A stretch of 64,000 nucleotides of DNA from CAVZQN01 sp963837395 (GTDB taxonomy: Bacteria > Acidobacteriota > HRBIN11 > JAKEFK01), in contig CAWINI010000004.1 in the NCBI GenBank assembly GCA_963837395.1, positions 2,604,001 to 2,668,000 of the forward strand, given 5' to 3'. The first letter of the stretch is position 1, and the number at the start of each line of letters is the position of its first letter. Positions 9,393 to 18,832 of the stretch are shown here, piece by piece. A program made the position numbers and the translations under genes. The notes under the pieces are model-generated. The model ran no database searches. It was not told the DNA's origin and saw only the letters and a program-made list of their open reading frames with translations.

Positions 9393-11245
9393 TTAACGCA
9401 TGACCTGAACCGGGATGTGTATCGATTTTTCCTGATGTTGAGAATCACTTTGATTCAATGCAATGACTATTTCGAGATCGTAATCTCCCTTCCGATCAGG
9501 TGCGATTAATTTCTCGGTAAACTTATACGATTCACCCGGAAAAACCTGATTGCGTAATCTTTTACGAATCGAAAATTGATTCAGTAATATGTCTTTACGA
9601 TACCAGTTCATTTGAAGACTTACGTTGCCATATTCATTAAAGGCGCCATCAAGCCATATAGCTTTCCCGGAGTTGTTAGCATGTACAGTGATCCAAACGC
9701 GTTTTGATGGCTGTGCCGAAATGGAACCTGAAGGTTCAATCTCAATCTCTGCATCAAATAATTCAGGATTACTTTTAGTTGTTGGTAGCCCCCATACTCT
9801 TATTGTGGCTATGTTCAAGATATGTTTCACAGGATTTACCATCTGGTTGTCTGTCCACAGCCAAGCAGCGTTGGAACCGGAATCAATGTGCGTATTGGAA
9901 GTAAAGAATGGATCGTATGTATAAGCTCCAATTGCGTGTGCCGCAATTGAAAAAGCCGCCAGGAGGAAAAAAATAATTTTCGGAATTTTCTTCGTCAGAA
10001 AATTGTTGATCGGATAGAAAAACAAACACAGAATCGGTAAAAGATCGGCTAGAAGGCGCGGTCCGTAGGTGCTACCTCCCCACCACATGAAAAATTTGGA
10101 GTACAACAACAGATTCGCCACGACTCCGATACTTAAGTAGCGTAGCAGAACAAATTCACGTTTGGTCCCAACAGAAAATAATCCCAACGAATGAAAATAA
10201 TAAAATCGGAGAATAGATGAACAATCCGCGAGCCGGACTAAACAGAATTCCTGATAAGCCTTCAAAAAATGGAGTTGACCAAAATCCTTCCTGATCCAGA
10301 CGCCACTGAGTATGAAACGGGTTATCGAAGTAGTAGTTGTTATAAAGAATTTGAAAAAGGATGGGTGGCAATGTAAATAACAAAAAGCCGGGAATTTTTT
10401 TCGTATGATGGAATAAAACATAGAACCCCATTGGTATAACCAGCAATGCATCCGTTGGTCTGCACACAACCGCTAATGCCGCGGGAAATCCCGCTAAGAA
10501 AATCCAGCGCGGCTCTTTTGAACCTCGCACCAAACAATACAATGCAGCTGCCAGACAAAGCTGGGCTGGTCCGATGTTGCCAGAGCGCCTGACTGCTAAC
10601 ACTGAACGAACTTGTAGCCAGTGCGTACACGATTGTAATGAGCAAAGCCATCCTGTGTGTTGTCAACCGAAGAACGGCGAAATACAAAACTATTACTGAC
10701 AAAACAACGATGAAGGCTGCTGCGAATTTTTCGAGATCCCCGACGAACCGGCTGTTTCCAGGCATCGGACCTATTGCTGAAGGCAAATAAAATGGGGAAG
10801 CGAGCACCGAAGCACCAACTGGATAAGAAGAAACAAGATGGGTTTCTCGATACACCATTCCGGACGATGCCGGGCGCCCATGCAAATCAGCAAATTCGTC
10901 CAAATCGAAATCTCCTTCACGTAAAATGCTGAGCGGCAAGTATCGCGCTGGAATGGTATCGCTTGCTCCAAGAGTCCGATAATTTCCGAAATACAAAATC
11001 AATACGAAATAAATTAAAAGACCAAAGGTGTTTTCAGCGAGACCATCTTTCAATGAAGCAGCCTTTCTAAAGACAACATAAATTGGAATCAAGAAACAAA
11101 GTGTGATTACAAAAGTTGCAGGATTGACGCGCGTGATCCGAATTCCTGCAACATCAATCAATCCTCCGGAATAAAGAACACCAATCAAAATTACAAAAAT
11201 GGAAATGATCAAAACTAAAATTAGAATGCTTAGAATCTTCCGCAT
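9393..11245 (-). pseudogene. GT-C-like membrane protein paralogue (copy 2), interrupted by two frameshifts
   Basis: Three reading-frame pieces, N-terminal (11245 to about 10573), middle (about 10573-10168) and C-terminal (about 10167-9393), line up end to end with the neighbouring 616-residue copy. The first shift follows the shared SSQALWQH segment: one extra base near 10572-10573 converts HGPAQLCLAA into another frame. The second follows GIIFCW: one extra base in a C run at 10167-10169. Correcting both restores a full-length homologue. Identity to copy 1 is high in the acidic loop and low in the C-terminal domain, so the duplication is not recent. With so many similar indels in this window, sequencing error is as likely as real decay. 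Confidence 0.7.
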
Positions 11246-11309
11246 AAATATTTCAAGATCTCATTATCCCATTGTGAAGTTTCTTTCTTTGTGATGAAAT
11301 ACATTCGTT

Positions 11310-12062
11310 ATGGATTACAACGCAAACGAACTAATGGTATGCCAGGCTGCGCGTCAGTTGAAAGATGGTGATGTTGTTTTTGTAGGCATTGGCTTGCCAA
11401 ATATGGCTTGCAATCTTGCGCGCAGAATGCATGCACCAAATCTTGTATTACTTTATGAATCAGGAGCGGTAGGTGCAACTCCGGAACGTCTTCCAGTTTC
11501 AATCGGAGATCCATCACTGGTTACAAATTCAATGAGTATTTGTTCTATGTTTGATATTTTTAATTTGTATCTTCAAGGCGGATTCATCGATGCCGGATTT
11601 TTGCAGGGCGCTCAAGTAGATCGTTTCGGAAATTTGAATACCACCGTTGTTGGTTCATATGACAAACCCTCAGTGCGGCTTCCAGGAAGCGGCGGTGCAT
11701 GCGAAATTGCAATCCTTGCCAAGAAATTTTTTATCATCGCGCCACAAAGTAAACGTAGTTTTCCTGAACGTGTAGATTTCATTACGTCTCCAGGTTTTGT
11801 GGATGGCAGCAGTCGTCGCAAGGAACTGGGAATGCCTGGAGCTGGACCTGAGATGATCATTACAAATTTAGGCTGCTACAGTTTTGAAGATGGTGAAATG
11901 ATTCTTGTGTCATTGCATCCTGGTTGCACAGTCGAAGACGTACAGGAAAACCTAGGATGGAAAGTAAAAGTAGCATCTGATCTTAAGACTACGGAACCAC
12001 CGAGTGATAAGGAGCTTCGCATCATCCGCGAAGAACTCGACCCTAATCATCTATTTATCTAA
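11310..12062 (+). CDS. CoA-transferase subunit B (glutaconate/3-oxoacid CoA-transferase family)
   Basis: The 250-residue protein has the beta-subunit hallmarks: DVVFVGIGLPNMACNLARR, the catalytic glutamate Glu50 in LLYESGAVG, and the LPGSGGACEIA loop that shapes the active site. It forms the enzyme together with an A subunit; the only candidate in this window is the gene ending at 1995. Separation of the two by ten unrelated loci is unusual, since these subunits are normally adjacent. The secreted M16 peptidase starts 13 bases after its stop on the same strand. Confidence 0.88.
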   Translation: MDYNANELMVCQAARQLKDGDVVFVGIGLPNMACNLARRMHAPNLVLLYESGAVGATPERLPVSIGDPSLVTNSMSICSMFDIFNLYLQGGFIDAGFLQGAQVDRFGNLNTTVVGSYDKPSVRLPGSGGACEIAILAKKFFIIAPQSKRSFPERVDFITSPGFVDGSSRRKELGMPGAGPEMIITNLGCYSFEDGEMILVSLHPGCTVEDVQENLGWKVKVASDLKTTEPPSDKELRIIREELDPNHLFI

Positions 12063-12075
12063 CTTACCAAACCGA

Positions 12076-14502
12076 TTGAAAGCGAAATCGATAACTTCGT
12101 TACTTCTCCTGTTTTTTCTACCAGCCATTTCCATCAGCGCTTACGATCTTTCCAAAGCACGCATTGAAAAACTTGAGAACGGTTTAACGGTGATGATTCT
12201 TGAGGATCGTACCCAGCCGCTTGTAAGCACACAAGTACTGTACAAAGTAGGAAGTCGAAATGAATGTGATGGCACGACCGGATTGGCTCATTTCCTGGAA
12301 CACATGGCGTATCGAGCAACGAAAAATTTTCCGGAAACGCAAGTCGTCAGTCGAATTTATGCGGAAGGCGGTGAATGGCACGGCTATACCTGGATCGATC
12401 AAACAACATATTTTGAAACTGTTCCAGTTGAAGATCTCGATCTAGTTTTACAAATTCAAGCCGACAGAATGGCCAACACTTTGATTAATGCATCAGACGT
12501 TGAAACAGAACGCGGTTCTGTTATGACAGAATTGCGCGGATATGAAAATGATCCATCATCCGTTTTGAGTGATGCAGTTGTAGCTACTGCATTTCAGCAA
12601 CATCCTTATCGCAACAATGTAATTGGCTGGCCCACCGATGTTGAAAAAATCACGCACAAAGATCTGGTAGATTTTTACAGACGATTTTATTCACCGTCGA
12701 ATGCAGTTCTGGCAATGTCAGGTGACATCACTTCCACTGAAGCAATTTCAAAAGTGCGGAAGTATTTCAGTTTAATTCCGGGAAGTACAGTGGAATCGCA
12801 GCCACGCAGCGTTGAACCCGCTCAGGCGGGTGAACGCCGATTATCACTGAAGGGAAGCGGGTCGTTAAATTATTTTCAAATCAGCTGGCATGCTCCCGCA
12901 GCACACGATCCGGACTATCCTGCATTTCTTGTATTGCAAGCGATCTTAGCTGGAACAACCGGCGTTAATTTTAGACAAAACGGCGGAGAAGATGTTGATA
13001 AAGGAACCAGATTTGATGGGATTGATGCTGATCTCGAAACATTCTTTTTCCCAACTGCGGATCCATATCTTTTCACCATCACCGGTCATGTTGATAGTTC
13101 TGTCGATCGCGATGAGATTGAAAAGAAGGTCGAATCGAAAGTTCGTGAAGTCAGGGAACACTTAGTCTCTGACGATGAACTGGATAGAGGAAAGAAAGCA
13201 ATACAATCGGAACTTATTTTCGATATTGAAACAACAGAAGATGTTGCACATCAAATGGCATTTTTTGAAGGCATTAATGCCTATAGTGTCTTACAAAAAC
13301 TTCCTGATGCAATTGCCAGAATTTCTGCAGAAGAAGTTAAACGGACAGCAGAAAAGTATTTACAAGATGATTCAGAAACTGTTGGTTGGTATTTAGGTGA
13401 TTCAAGGAAAGTTTCACAGATTGGTTTACAGCCTCATCATTTTGCAAAAGCAAAAGGGCCCGTTGAACGGGTCGCGGTTCAAAGTTCAGGAATTGCTGCG
13501 CCTCGTACCAAAACTTTAAAGAACGGCACTACGTTAATTGTGCAAAAGATTCAGCGCACACCAGCCGTATATATGCGAGTTCTTATGCCTTCCAATTCCA
13601 TCGAACCAGATGTTGATTATTCGCGTGATGAGCCCGTGTGGGGTTACACATCGATCAATCGCAGGTTCCTGAAACAGGATATCTCAGCGGCGATTGCAGA
13701 TGTGCGCAAATTGTTTGACAAACCATTTGAGAAAAGAGAGGAAGATCAATCATCACAAGATGATCCGGAAACGCGTTTGAATTCAACACTCGAAGAATTA
13801 TTGGGATTGAATAAACGTTCGGGTCCCGCATCTCCTGTTCTGATTGTAATGGTTGGTGATATCGATGAAGACAAGGCACTTGCCATGCTATCCGCAGCGT
13901 TTGATAACCTGAAGATTATCAAGAAAGAAACTGCCGGTGGATTGAAGATAACGGAACGAGAACGGATCATCCGCATTCCTGGGAAGGCACAATCAGAACT
14001 TGGATACGCTGTGCCGGCTGCTGCACCATCAGAGCCGATGTCGCTTGCATGGAAAATGTTGCGATACATCATGGCGCATGATTATGAAGGAAGACTCGGA
14101 ATTCAATTGATTGCGCGACAAGGCTTACTTTATGGAATTGATAGTGGATATCGTTCCGATGGACAGCATGGATGGGTCTGGATTACGACAGGTGTGAATC
14201 CGGATAAGTTGTCGGTTGTGAAACAGAAGTTTCAGGAATTAATGCGTGGACTTGTTACAAATCCTCCTTCATCAAAAGAAATCGCGGAAGCAAAAAATTA
14301 TTTAATCGGGCGACGCAAGACTGCATATCAAAGCAATCGCGAGATTTCAGGATTTTTGGCGCAGGAATATATCGAACAAGGAAGGCTTTTGAGCGAAGTA
14401 GAATTTGAAAAACGTGTGAACTCGGTGACCGAGGAACAGCTCAGAAGTCTTGTACCGCAATTTCTAGCGGGTGTAACCGTTGTGGTGGATTGCTCTATTT
14501 AA
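12076..14502 (+). CDS. Secreted M16 (insulinase/pitrilysin) zinc peptidase
   Basis: TTG 12076 is chosen because it begins a signal peptide (KAKSITSLLLLFFLPAISIS) and lies just after the CoA-transferase B stop; the longer in-frame ATG at 12004 would overlap that gene. The inverted zinc motif HFLEH (His72, Glu75, His76) and the downstream Glu in ETERGSVMTELRGYE are intact, so the N-terminal M16 domain should be active. Two further M16-like domains follow (VLAMSGDITS region; VMVGDIDEDKA and GRLGIQLIARQGLLYGIDS), the last without a zinc motif, as expected for the inactive half. It probably degrades peptides in the periplasm. Confidence 0.9.
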   Translation: MKAKSITSLLLLFFLPAISISAYDLSKARIEKLENGLTVMILEDRTQPLVSTQVLYKVGSRNECDGTTGLAHFLEHMAYRATKNFPETQVVSRIYAEGGEWHGYTWIDQTTYFETVPVEDLDLVLQIQADRMANTLINASDVETERGSVMTELRGYENDPSSVLSDAVVATAFQQHPYRNNVIGWPTDVEKITHKDLVDFYRRFYSPSNAVLAMSGDITSTEAISKVRKYFSLIPGSTVESQPRSVEPAQAGERRLSLKGSGSLNYFQISWHAPAAHDPDYPAFLVLQAILAGTTGVNFRQNGGEDVDKGTRFDGIDADLETFFFPTADPYLFTITGHVDSSVDRDEIEKKVESKVREVREHLVSDDELDRGKKAIQSELIFDIETTEDVAHQMAFFEGINAYSVLQKLPDAIARISAEEVKRTAEKYLQDDSETVGWYLGDSRKVSQIGLQPHHFAKAKGPVERVAVQSSGIAAPRTKTLKNGTTLIVQKIQRTPAVYMRVLMPSNSIEPDVDYSRDEPVWGYTSINRRFLKQDISAAIADVRKLFDKPFEKREEDQSSQDDPETRLNSTLEELLGLNKRSGPASPVLIVMVGDIDEDKALAMLSAAFDNLKIIKKETAGGLKITERERIIRIPGKAQSELGYAVPAAAPSEPMSLAWKMLRYIMAHDYEGRLGIQLIARQGLLYGIDSGYRSDGQHGWVWITTGVNPDKLSVVKQKFQELMRGLVTNPPSSKEIAEAKNYLIGRRKTAYQSNREISGFLAQEYIEQGRLLSEVEFEKRVNSVTEEQLRSLVPQFLAGVTVVVDCSI

Positions 14503-14520
14503 CCACCAAGACGCTGAGCT

Positions 14521-15718
14521 CTATTCCGTACGTAGAGCTTCGAGCGGATCTAATTTTGCGGCACGGCGGGCAGGAAGGATTCCGCTAATCAAACCAACAA
14601 CAATGCTTACGATTAACGACAGAATCACATACATGGTTGGAATTTGTATCGGCAAAGCTGGAATAATCAATCCTAATAAAAGTGCGATCGACAATCCAAC
14701 CAACACACCAATAGCACCTCCCGTTGTGGAAAGCACAGCAGCTTCTGCCAAAAACAAAATCAAAACCTGACGCGGCTCAGCACCAATCGCCTTTTCCAAA
14801 CCAATTTCACTGATCCGTTCATTCACCGAAATCCACATCATCGTTAAAATTCCAACAGCTCCCACCAGCAAAGAAATTGCAGCAATTGCGCCAACGGCCA
14901 TCGTCAAAATATTCAGAACATTATCCAGAGTTGCTAACATCTCGGTTTGTGAAATGATCGTGAAATCTTCTTCATCATCATGGCGCTCTTTTAAAACATC
15001 TGTTACTCGTTTTGTGATCACTTCAACCGGAGTGTTCGTTGAAAATGTCAAATCAATTTCATTCAAACCTTCCTTGTTGAATAATTTCATTGCCAGTGAA
15101 ACGGGGATGTAGGCAGTATCATCGATATCAACTCCTAACATCTCTCCTTTTGATTCCATGATCCCAATGACTTGAAAACGGCGGCCACCAATATCGACAT
15201 ATTTACCTAATGCATTTTCTTCGCCAAATAATTCATGTTTCAATTTGGCCAATTACCGTAACAGGTGAACCGCGCCGCGGATCTCCCGAAGGTAGAAATG
15301 AGCCTTGACGAATTTTGAATTTCCAAACGTACGGCATATCAGAACTTACGCCGTAAACAAAAACGGATCGTCCGCGATTTTTGTATTCAACTCGCGCTGT
15401 ACCAAAACTAACCGGCACGATTTTTTCTACACCTGGGATCCGTTTTAATTGTTCGCCGTCTTCAATCGTGAGTGGACGCGTGCTGGATGCAACGCCAGGT
15501 AATCCGAATGTCGCTGACTTGCCTGGATTGATTCCAATTAAATTTGTTCCGAATTGCATGAACTGGTTCAACATGAATGTGCGCAATCCCTCACCAATTG
15601 AAGTAAGCAGGATTACCGATGCAGTGCCGATCGCAATTCCTAACATGGTAAGAATTGTGCGTAAGCGATGTGCGCGTATTGTGTTGATTGTTAAGGTTGT
15701 AACGTCAGTGAAATCCAT
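14521..15718 (-). CDS. MacB/FtsX-type ABC transporter permease 2, one frameshift
   Basis: Two overlapping frames form one permease of about 399 residues. The N-terminal part carries TM1 and the periplasmic domain (TIRAHRLRTILTMLGIAIGTASVILLTSIGEG) and runs out of frame after RGSPVTVIG. The C-terminal part resumes at AKLKHELFG and contains the three closing helices and the PARRAAKLDPLEALRTE end. The break is a net +1 (or -2) change near 15240. The gene directly upstream, 2 bases away, is an intact paralogue. With the ATPase and adaptor this completes a MacAB-like efflux or lipoprotein-export operon. Real loss of function is possible, but an assembly error is more likely. Confidence 0.82.
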
Positions 15719-15720
15719 TT

Positions 15721-16926
15721 TTATCTTCTAGCTAATGCCTGAATCGGATCCATTTTTGAAGCACGTCTTGCTGGCCAAACTCCAAATGTAATTCCAACTC
15801 CTAGCGCTACTCCGAGTGCAGTAATAACTGCCCAATTCGGAACTGTAGCAGGAAGCGCAGGAAATACTTTCAGCGAGAGTTTTACAAGAAATTGTGCAGA
15901 TATTAATCCCGTAATTCCGCCGAACAATGAAAGTAAAGAGGCTTCAGTAAGAAATACAAGCACAACTTGACGCGGCTTTACTCCGATTGCTTTCAACAAT
16001 CCGATTTCCGGAGTTCTTTCTGAAACTGAAACCAGCATAACATTCATAATACCGATTCCAGCAACTGTTAATGAAATTCCTGCAATTCCTGCGAGTGCTA
16101 ATGTAAGCGCGGTAAAAATTTTATTGAATGAAGCTAAAACCGAATCCTGCGTAATTAATGTCACATCGATTTCATTGTTGTGACGTTCTTTAAGAACGTT
16201 CAGAACATCACGCTTTACGGGTTCCAAATCAGAATAAGAATTTGCCTCTATAAAAATTCGGAATAAAGTTGTCAAATTAAAAACCTTCATTGCGGAAGCG
16301 ACAGGAAGCAATACTATGTCATCAAGATCGAATCCGACGCTTCGTCCTTTTGGTTCTAACACTCCAATGACGCGGAAACGATATTCGCCAACATGTAAAA
16401 CTTGCCCGAGTGGATTCATGTTTGGAAATAATTCTTTTTGAATTACAGTGCCAATCACGCATACAGGCGATCCGCGCGTCATCTCACCAGGGGGAAGAAA
16501 TGATCCGCGTGAAATTTTAAGACGGCGAATGGATTGAAATTCGTTAGTTACACCGAAAACATTTGTGTTGCGGCTGCGAGAACGATATGAAACAAGTGCT
16601 TGACCGAACGTTGCTGGTGCAAGGCGCCTGATTCTCGGAACGCGTGTTTTTATTGCTGCTACATCTTCCAGCGTAAGATCGTTAGGTGTTCCACCCATCG
16701 TTGGCATCGCGCCGGTTGTTTCAGTTTTGCCTGGAAGCACAACCACCAGATTGCTTCCTAGTGTTGCAAGTTCGCCGGTGACGTAAATACGCGCGCCTTC
16801 GCCAAGCGCTGTTAAAAGCACAACGGATGTAACTCCAATCGCCACACCGACCATGCTAAGCACACTGCGAAGTCTATGCCCTCTCAATGCATTCCATGCA
16901 AACAGCAACATGTCCAACGGATTCAT
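15721..16926 (-). CDS. MacB/FtsX-type ABC transporter permease 1
   Basis: The 401-residue protein has the MacB permease layout: TM1 with RGHRLRSVLSMVGVAIGVTSVVLLTALGEGA, a large periplasmic domain (including RGSPVCVIGTVIQKELFPN and GFDLDDIVLLP), then three helices with SVSERTPEIGLLKAIGVKPRQV and a PARRASKMDPIQALA end. No ATPase domain is fused; the ATPase is the separate gene just upstream, overlapping by 4 bases. Such permeases pair with MacA-like adaptors to expel antibiotics, peptides or lipid-linked compounds. The substrate is not predictable. Confidence 0.88.
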   Translation of the reverse strand: MNPLDMLLFAWNALRGHRLRSVLSMVGVAIGVTSVVLLTALGEGARIYVTGELATLGSNLVVVLPGKTETTGAMPTMGGTPNDLTLEDVAAIKTRVPRIRRLAPATFGQALVSYRSRSRNTNVFGVTNEFQSIRRLKISRGSFLPPGEMTRGSPVCVIGTVIQKELFPNMNPLGQVLHVGEYRFRVIGVLEPKGRSVGFDLDDIVLLPVASAMKVFNLTTLFRIFIEANSYSDLEPVKRDVLNVLKERHNNEIDVTLITQDSVLASFNKIFTALTLALAGIAGISLTVAGIGIMNVMLVSVSERTPEIGLLKAIGVKPRQVVLVFLTEASLLSLFGGITGLISAQFLVKLSLKVFPALPATVPNWAVITALGVALGVGITFGVWPARRASKMDPIQALARR

Positions 16927-17597
16927 TTGCGGACTTCCTCAACAATTTCGCCATCGCGCAACAAAACGCGGCGACGTGCGCGTTCGCCGATCGCAGGATC
17001 ATGAGTTACAATGACAACAGTCAATCCCCCGCGATTCATTTCTTCAATGAGTTGAATGATTTCAGTTCCGGAATGAGTATCCAGATTCCCTGTCGGTTCA
17101 TCAGCAAGCAATACAGAAGGTCCCATCACAACAGCACGTGCAATTGCTACGCGTTGACGTTCGCCACCTGAAAGTTGATTTGGTTTGTGTCGTGCACGAT
17201 GTGAAAGTCCTACACTATTGAGCGCTTTCTGAACGCGTTGCTTTCGCTCTGCCTTGCTGATTCCTGCAAATACCATCGGCAATTCAACATTTCCTGCCGC
17301 ATCCAAACGTGAAACAAGATGGAAGAATTGAAAAATAAATCCGATATGATTTCTTCGGATCAAAGATAATTCAGTTTCCGATAGATAGGTTACATCTTTT
17401 CCATCCAGCAAATATGTGCCGCTTGTAGGATGATCCAAACATCCCATCACATTCAGCAAAGTTGATTTGCCGGAACCTGATGGCCCCATCAATGCGATAT
17501 ATTCACCATCATTGATTTGGAGATTGATATTTTTTAAAGCGTGAACAGTCTCTTCACCGACTTGAAAATTGCGGCAAATATCTTTGAGTTGAATCAT
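16923..17597 (-). CDS. ABC transporter ATP-binding protein (LolD/MacB type)
   Basis: A compact 224-residue ATPase with Walker A GPSGSGKST, Q-loop region FIFQFFHLVSRLDAAGNVELP, signature LSGGERQRVAIARA, Walker B VLLADEPTGNLD and the switch His in VVIVTHDP. The Asn-containing LDTHSG stretch and the overall motif spacing are those of the LolD/MacB subfamily, which powers FtsX-fold permeases. It overlaps the next permease by 4 bases, and the adaptor gene ends 21 bases upstream, so all four genes probably form one transcript. Confidence 0.93.
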   Translation of the reverse strand: MIQLKDICRNFQVGEETVHALKNINLQINDGEYIALMGPSGSGKSTLLNVMGCLDHPTSGTYLLDGKDVTYLSETELSLIRRNHIGFIFQFFHLVSRLDAAGNVELPMVFAGISKAERKQRVQKALNSVGLSHRARHKPNQLSGGERQRVAIARAVVMGPSVLLADEPTGNLDTHSGTEIIQLIEEMNRGGLTVVIVTHDPAIGERARRRVLLRDGEIVEEVRK

Positions 17598-17618
17598 ATA
17601 TTTTTACCGCAGAGTTCT

Positions 17619-18773
17619 CTACTTATTTATTATTTCGGTTACTTTGACTTCAATGCCTTCCTTGACTTCGGCACGTTCAAGTGAAGTTGTGATCAATTCG
17701 CCTTCCTTCAAACCTTCAGTGATTTCTACATAATCCCAATTGCGCAACCCGGTCTTTACACTACGTGCCACAAGTTTGTTTTGACTGACCACTAAAACTC
17801 GGCTGCCTTCCATCAAAGCATAAGCAGGAATTCGAATCACATTGTCTCGTGATGTGAGAATTACTTCGATGTCGGCTGATGTTCCAGGCAAAAGTTTGCG
17901 AGAAAATGCCTGATCGTTGAACTCGCATTCAGCATCTACCGTTCGATTTTGTCCTTCAACATCGCTAACAAATGACGCAATTCGGGTGAGTGTTGCTGAA
18001 AATGTTTTATCCGGATATGGATCGAGACTCACACGAACAGGCAATCCAGTTCGCAATTTTGCGGCATCCGTTTCATCGATCGGTGCTTCAACGTAAATGC
18101 CGGTGTCATCCAGCATATCGATAACCGGTGGAATCGGAACACCTGGAGGTGATGGAGTTACAAATTCACCAAGCTCGGTTGTGACCTGAACCACAATGCC
18201 ATTAAATGGCGCATGAACTTCTGTTTTTAACAGAGCCGCTTTTGCAACATCAACATTCGCGTGAGCGCGGCTCGCATCCGCACGCGCGGCTTCACACCGC
18301 GCTTTTGCCACTTCATATTGATTGGAGACTTGATCCAGAATTGCATCGGATACAATACCTTCTTTATGAAGTTGACTGTTACGATCTAATTCTTTTTTTG
18401 CAAGATCAGCAGCAACACACGCCTCTTTCATCGTTGCGACTGCAGATTCATACGCACGTTCTGCTAACCCAAGCGAAGCTTTTAGTTCGCTGTCATCTAC
18501 TTTCAACAACAACTGGCCTTGCTTAACTCTTTTTCCTTCATGCGCATCCAAATAGACAACACGTCCGCCAATGTCCGAACTTAAATTTGCTCGCTTTCGA
18601 GCTTTCACAGTTCCGGCTTTGCTGTTAGTAACTGTTTGCTCAACTTTGCCGCGCGCGACGCGATACGCTGAAACCTCAACTGGTTTATGTTTGAATAGGG
18701 TAAATCGCAGCAGCAGAATAATTGCGACAATAATAGCCAGAACTATGAATCGATTCCGCCATTTCGGACTCAT
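17619..18773 (-). CDS. MacA-like periplasmic adaptor (HlyD family) of an efflux system
   Basis: The 384-residue protein has an N-terminal membrane anchor (FIVLAIIVAIILLLRFTLF), a split biotinyl-lipoyl domain (GGRVVYLDAHEGKRVKQGQLLLKVDD and VHAPFNGIVVQVTTELGEFV), an alpha-hairpin coiled coil between them (about residues 105-185), and beta-barrel and membrane-proximal domains at the end. It links an inner-membrane MacB-type transporter to an outer-membrane channel or the periplasm. It is the first gene of the minus-strand operon and is divergent from the M28 peptidase gene; no TolC-like channel is present nearby. Confidence 0.9.
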   Translation of the reverse strand: MSPKWRNRFIVLAIIVAIILLLRFTLFKHKPVEVSAYRVARGKVEQTVTNSKAGTVKARKRANLSSDIGGRVVYLDAHEGKRVKQGQLLLKVDDSELKASLGLAERAYESAVATMKEACVAADLAKKELDRNSQLHKEGIVSDAILDQVSNQYEVAKARCEAARADASRAHANVDVAKAALLKTEVHAPFNGIVVQVTTELGEFVTPSPPGVPIPPVIDMLDDTGIYVEAPIDETDAAKLRTGLPVRVSLDPYPDKTFSATLTRIASFVSDVEGQNRTVDAECEFNDQAFSRKLLPGTSADIEVILTSRDNVIRIPAYALMEGSRVLVVSQNKLVARSVKTGLRNWDYVEITEGLKEGELITTSLERAEVKEGIEVKVTEIINK

Positions 18774-18784
18774 TTGCGCAATTC

Positions 18785-18811
18785 AACCACAAAGTACACC
18801 AAGAAGCTACG
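18785..18811 (+). repeat. ACCACAAAG-type dispersed repeat fragment in the macA-like/M28 intergenic region
   Basis: The stretch AACCACAAAGTACACCAAGA and the following GCTACGCAAAG belong to a degenerate sequence seen at several gene boundaries here (2001-2020, 14501-14518, 17603-17618, 25724-25734, 58960-58981). Its function is unknown; it may be a decayed mobile or REP-like unit. Confidence 0.45.
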
Positions 18812-18832
18812 CAAAGTAGATACAATAAAAAC

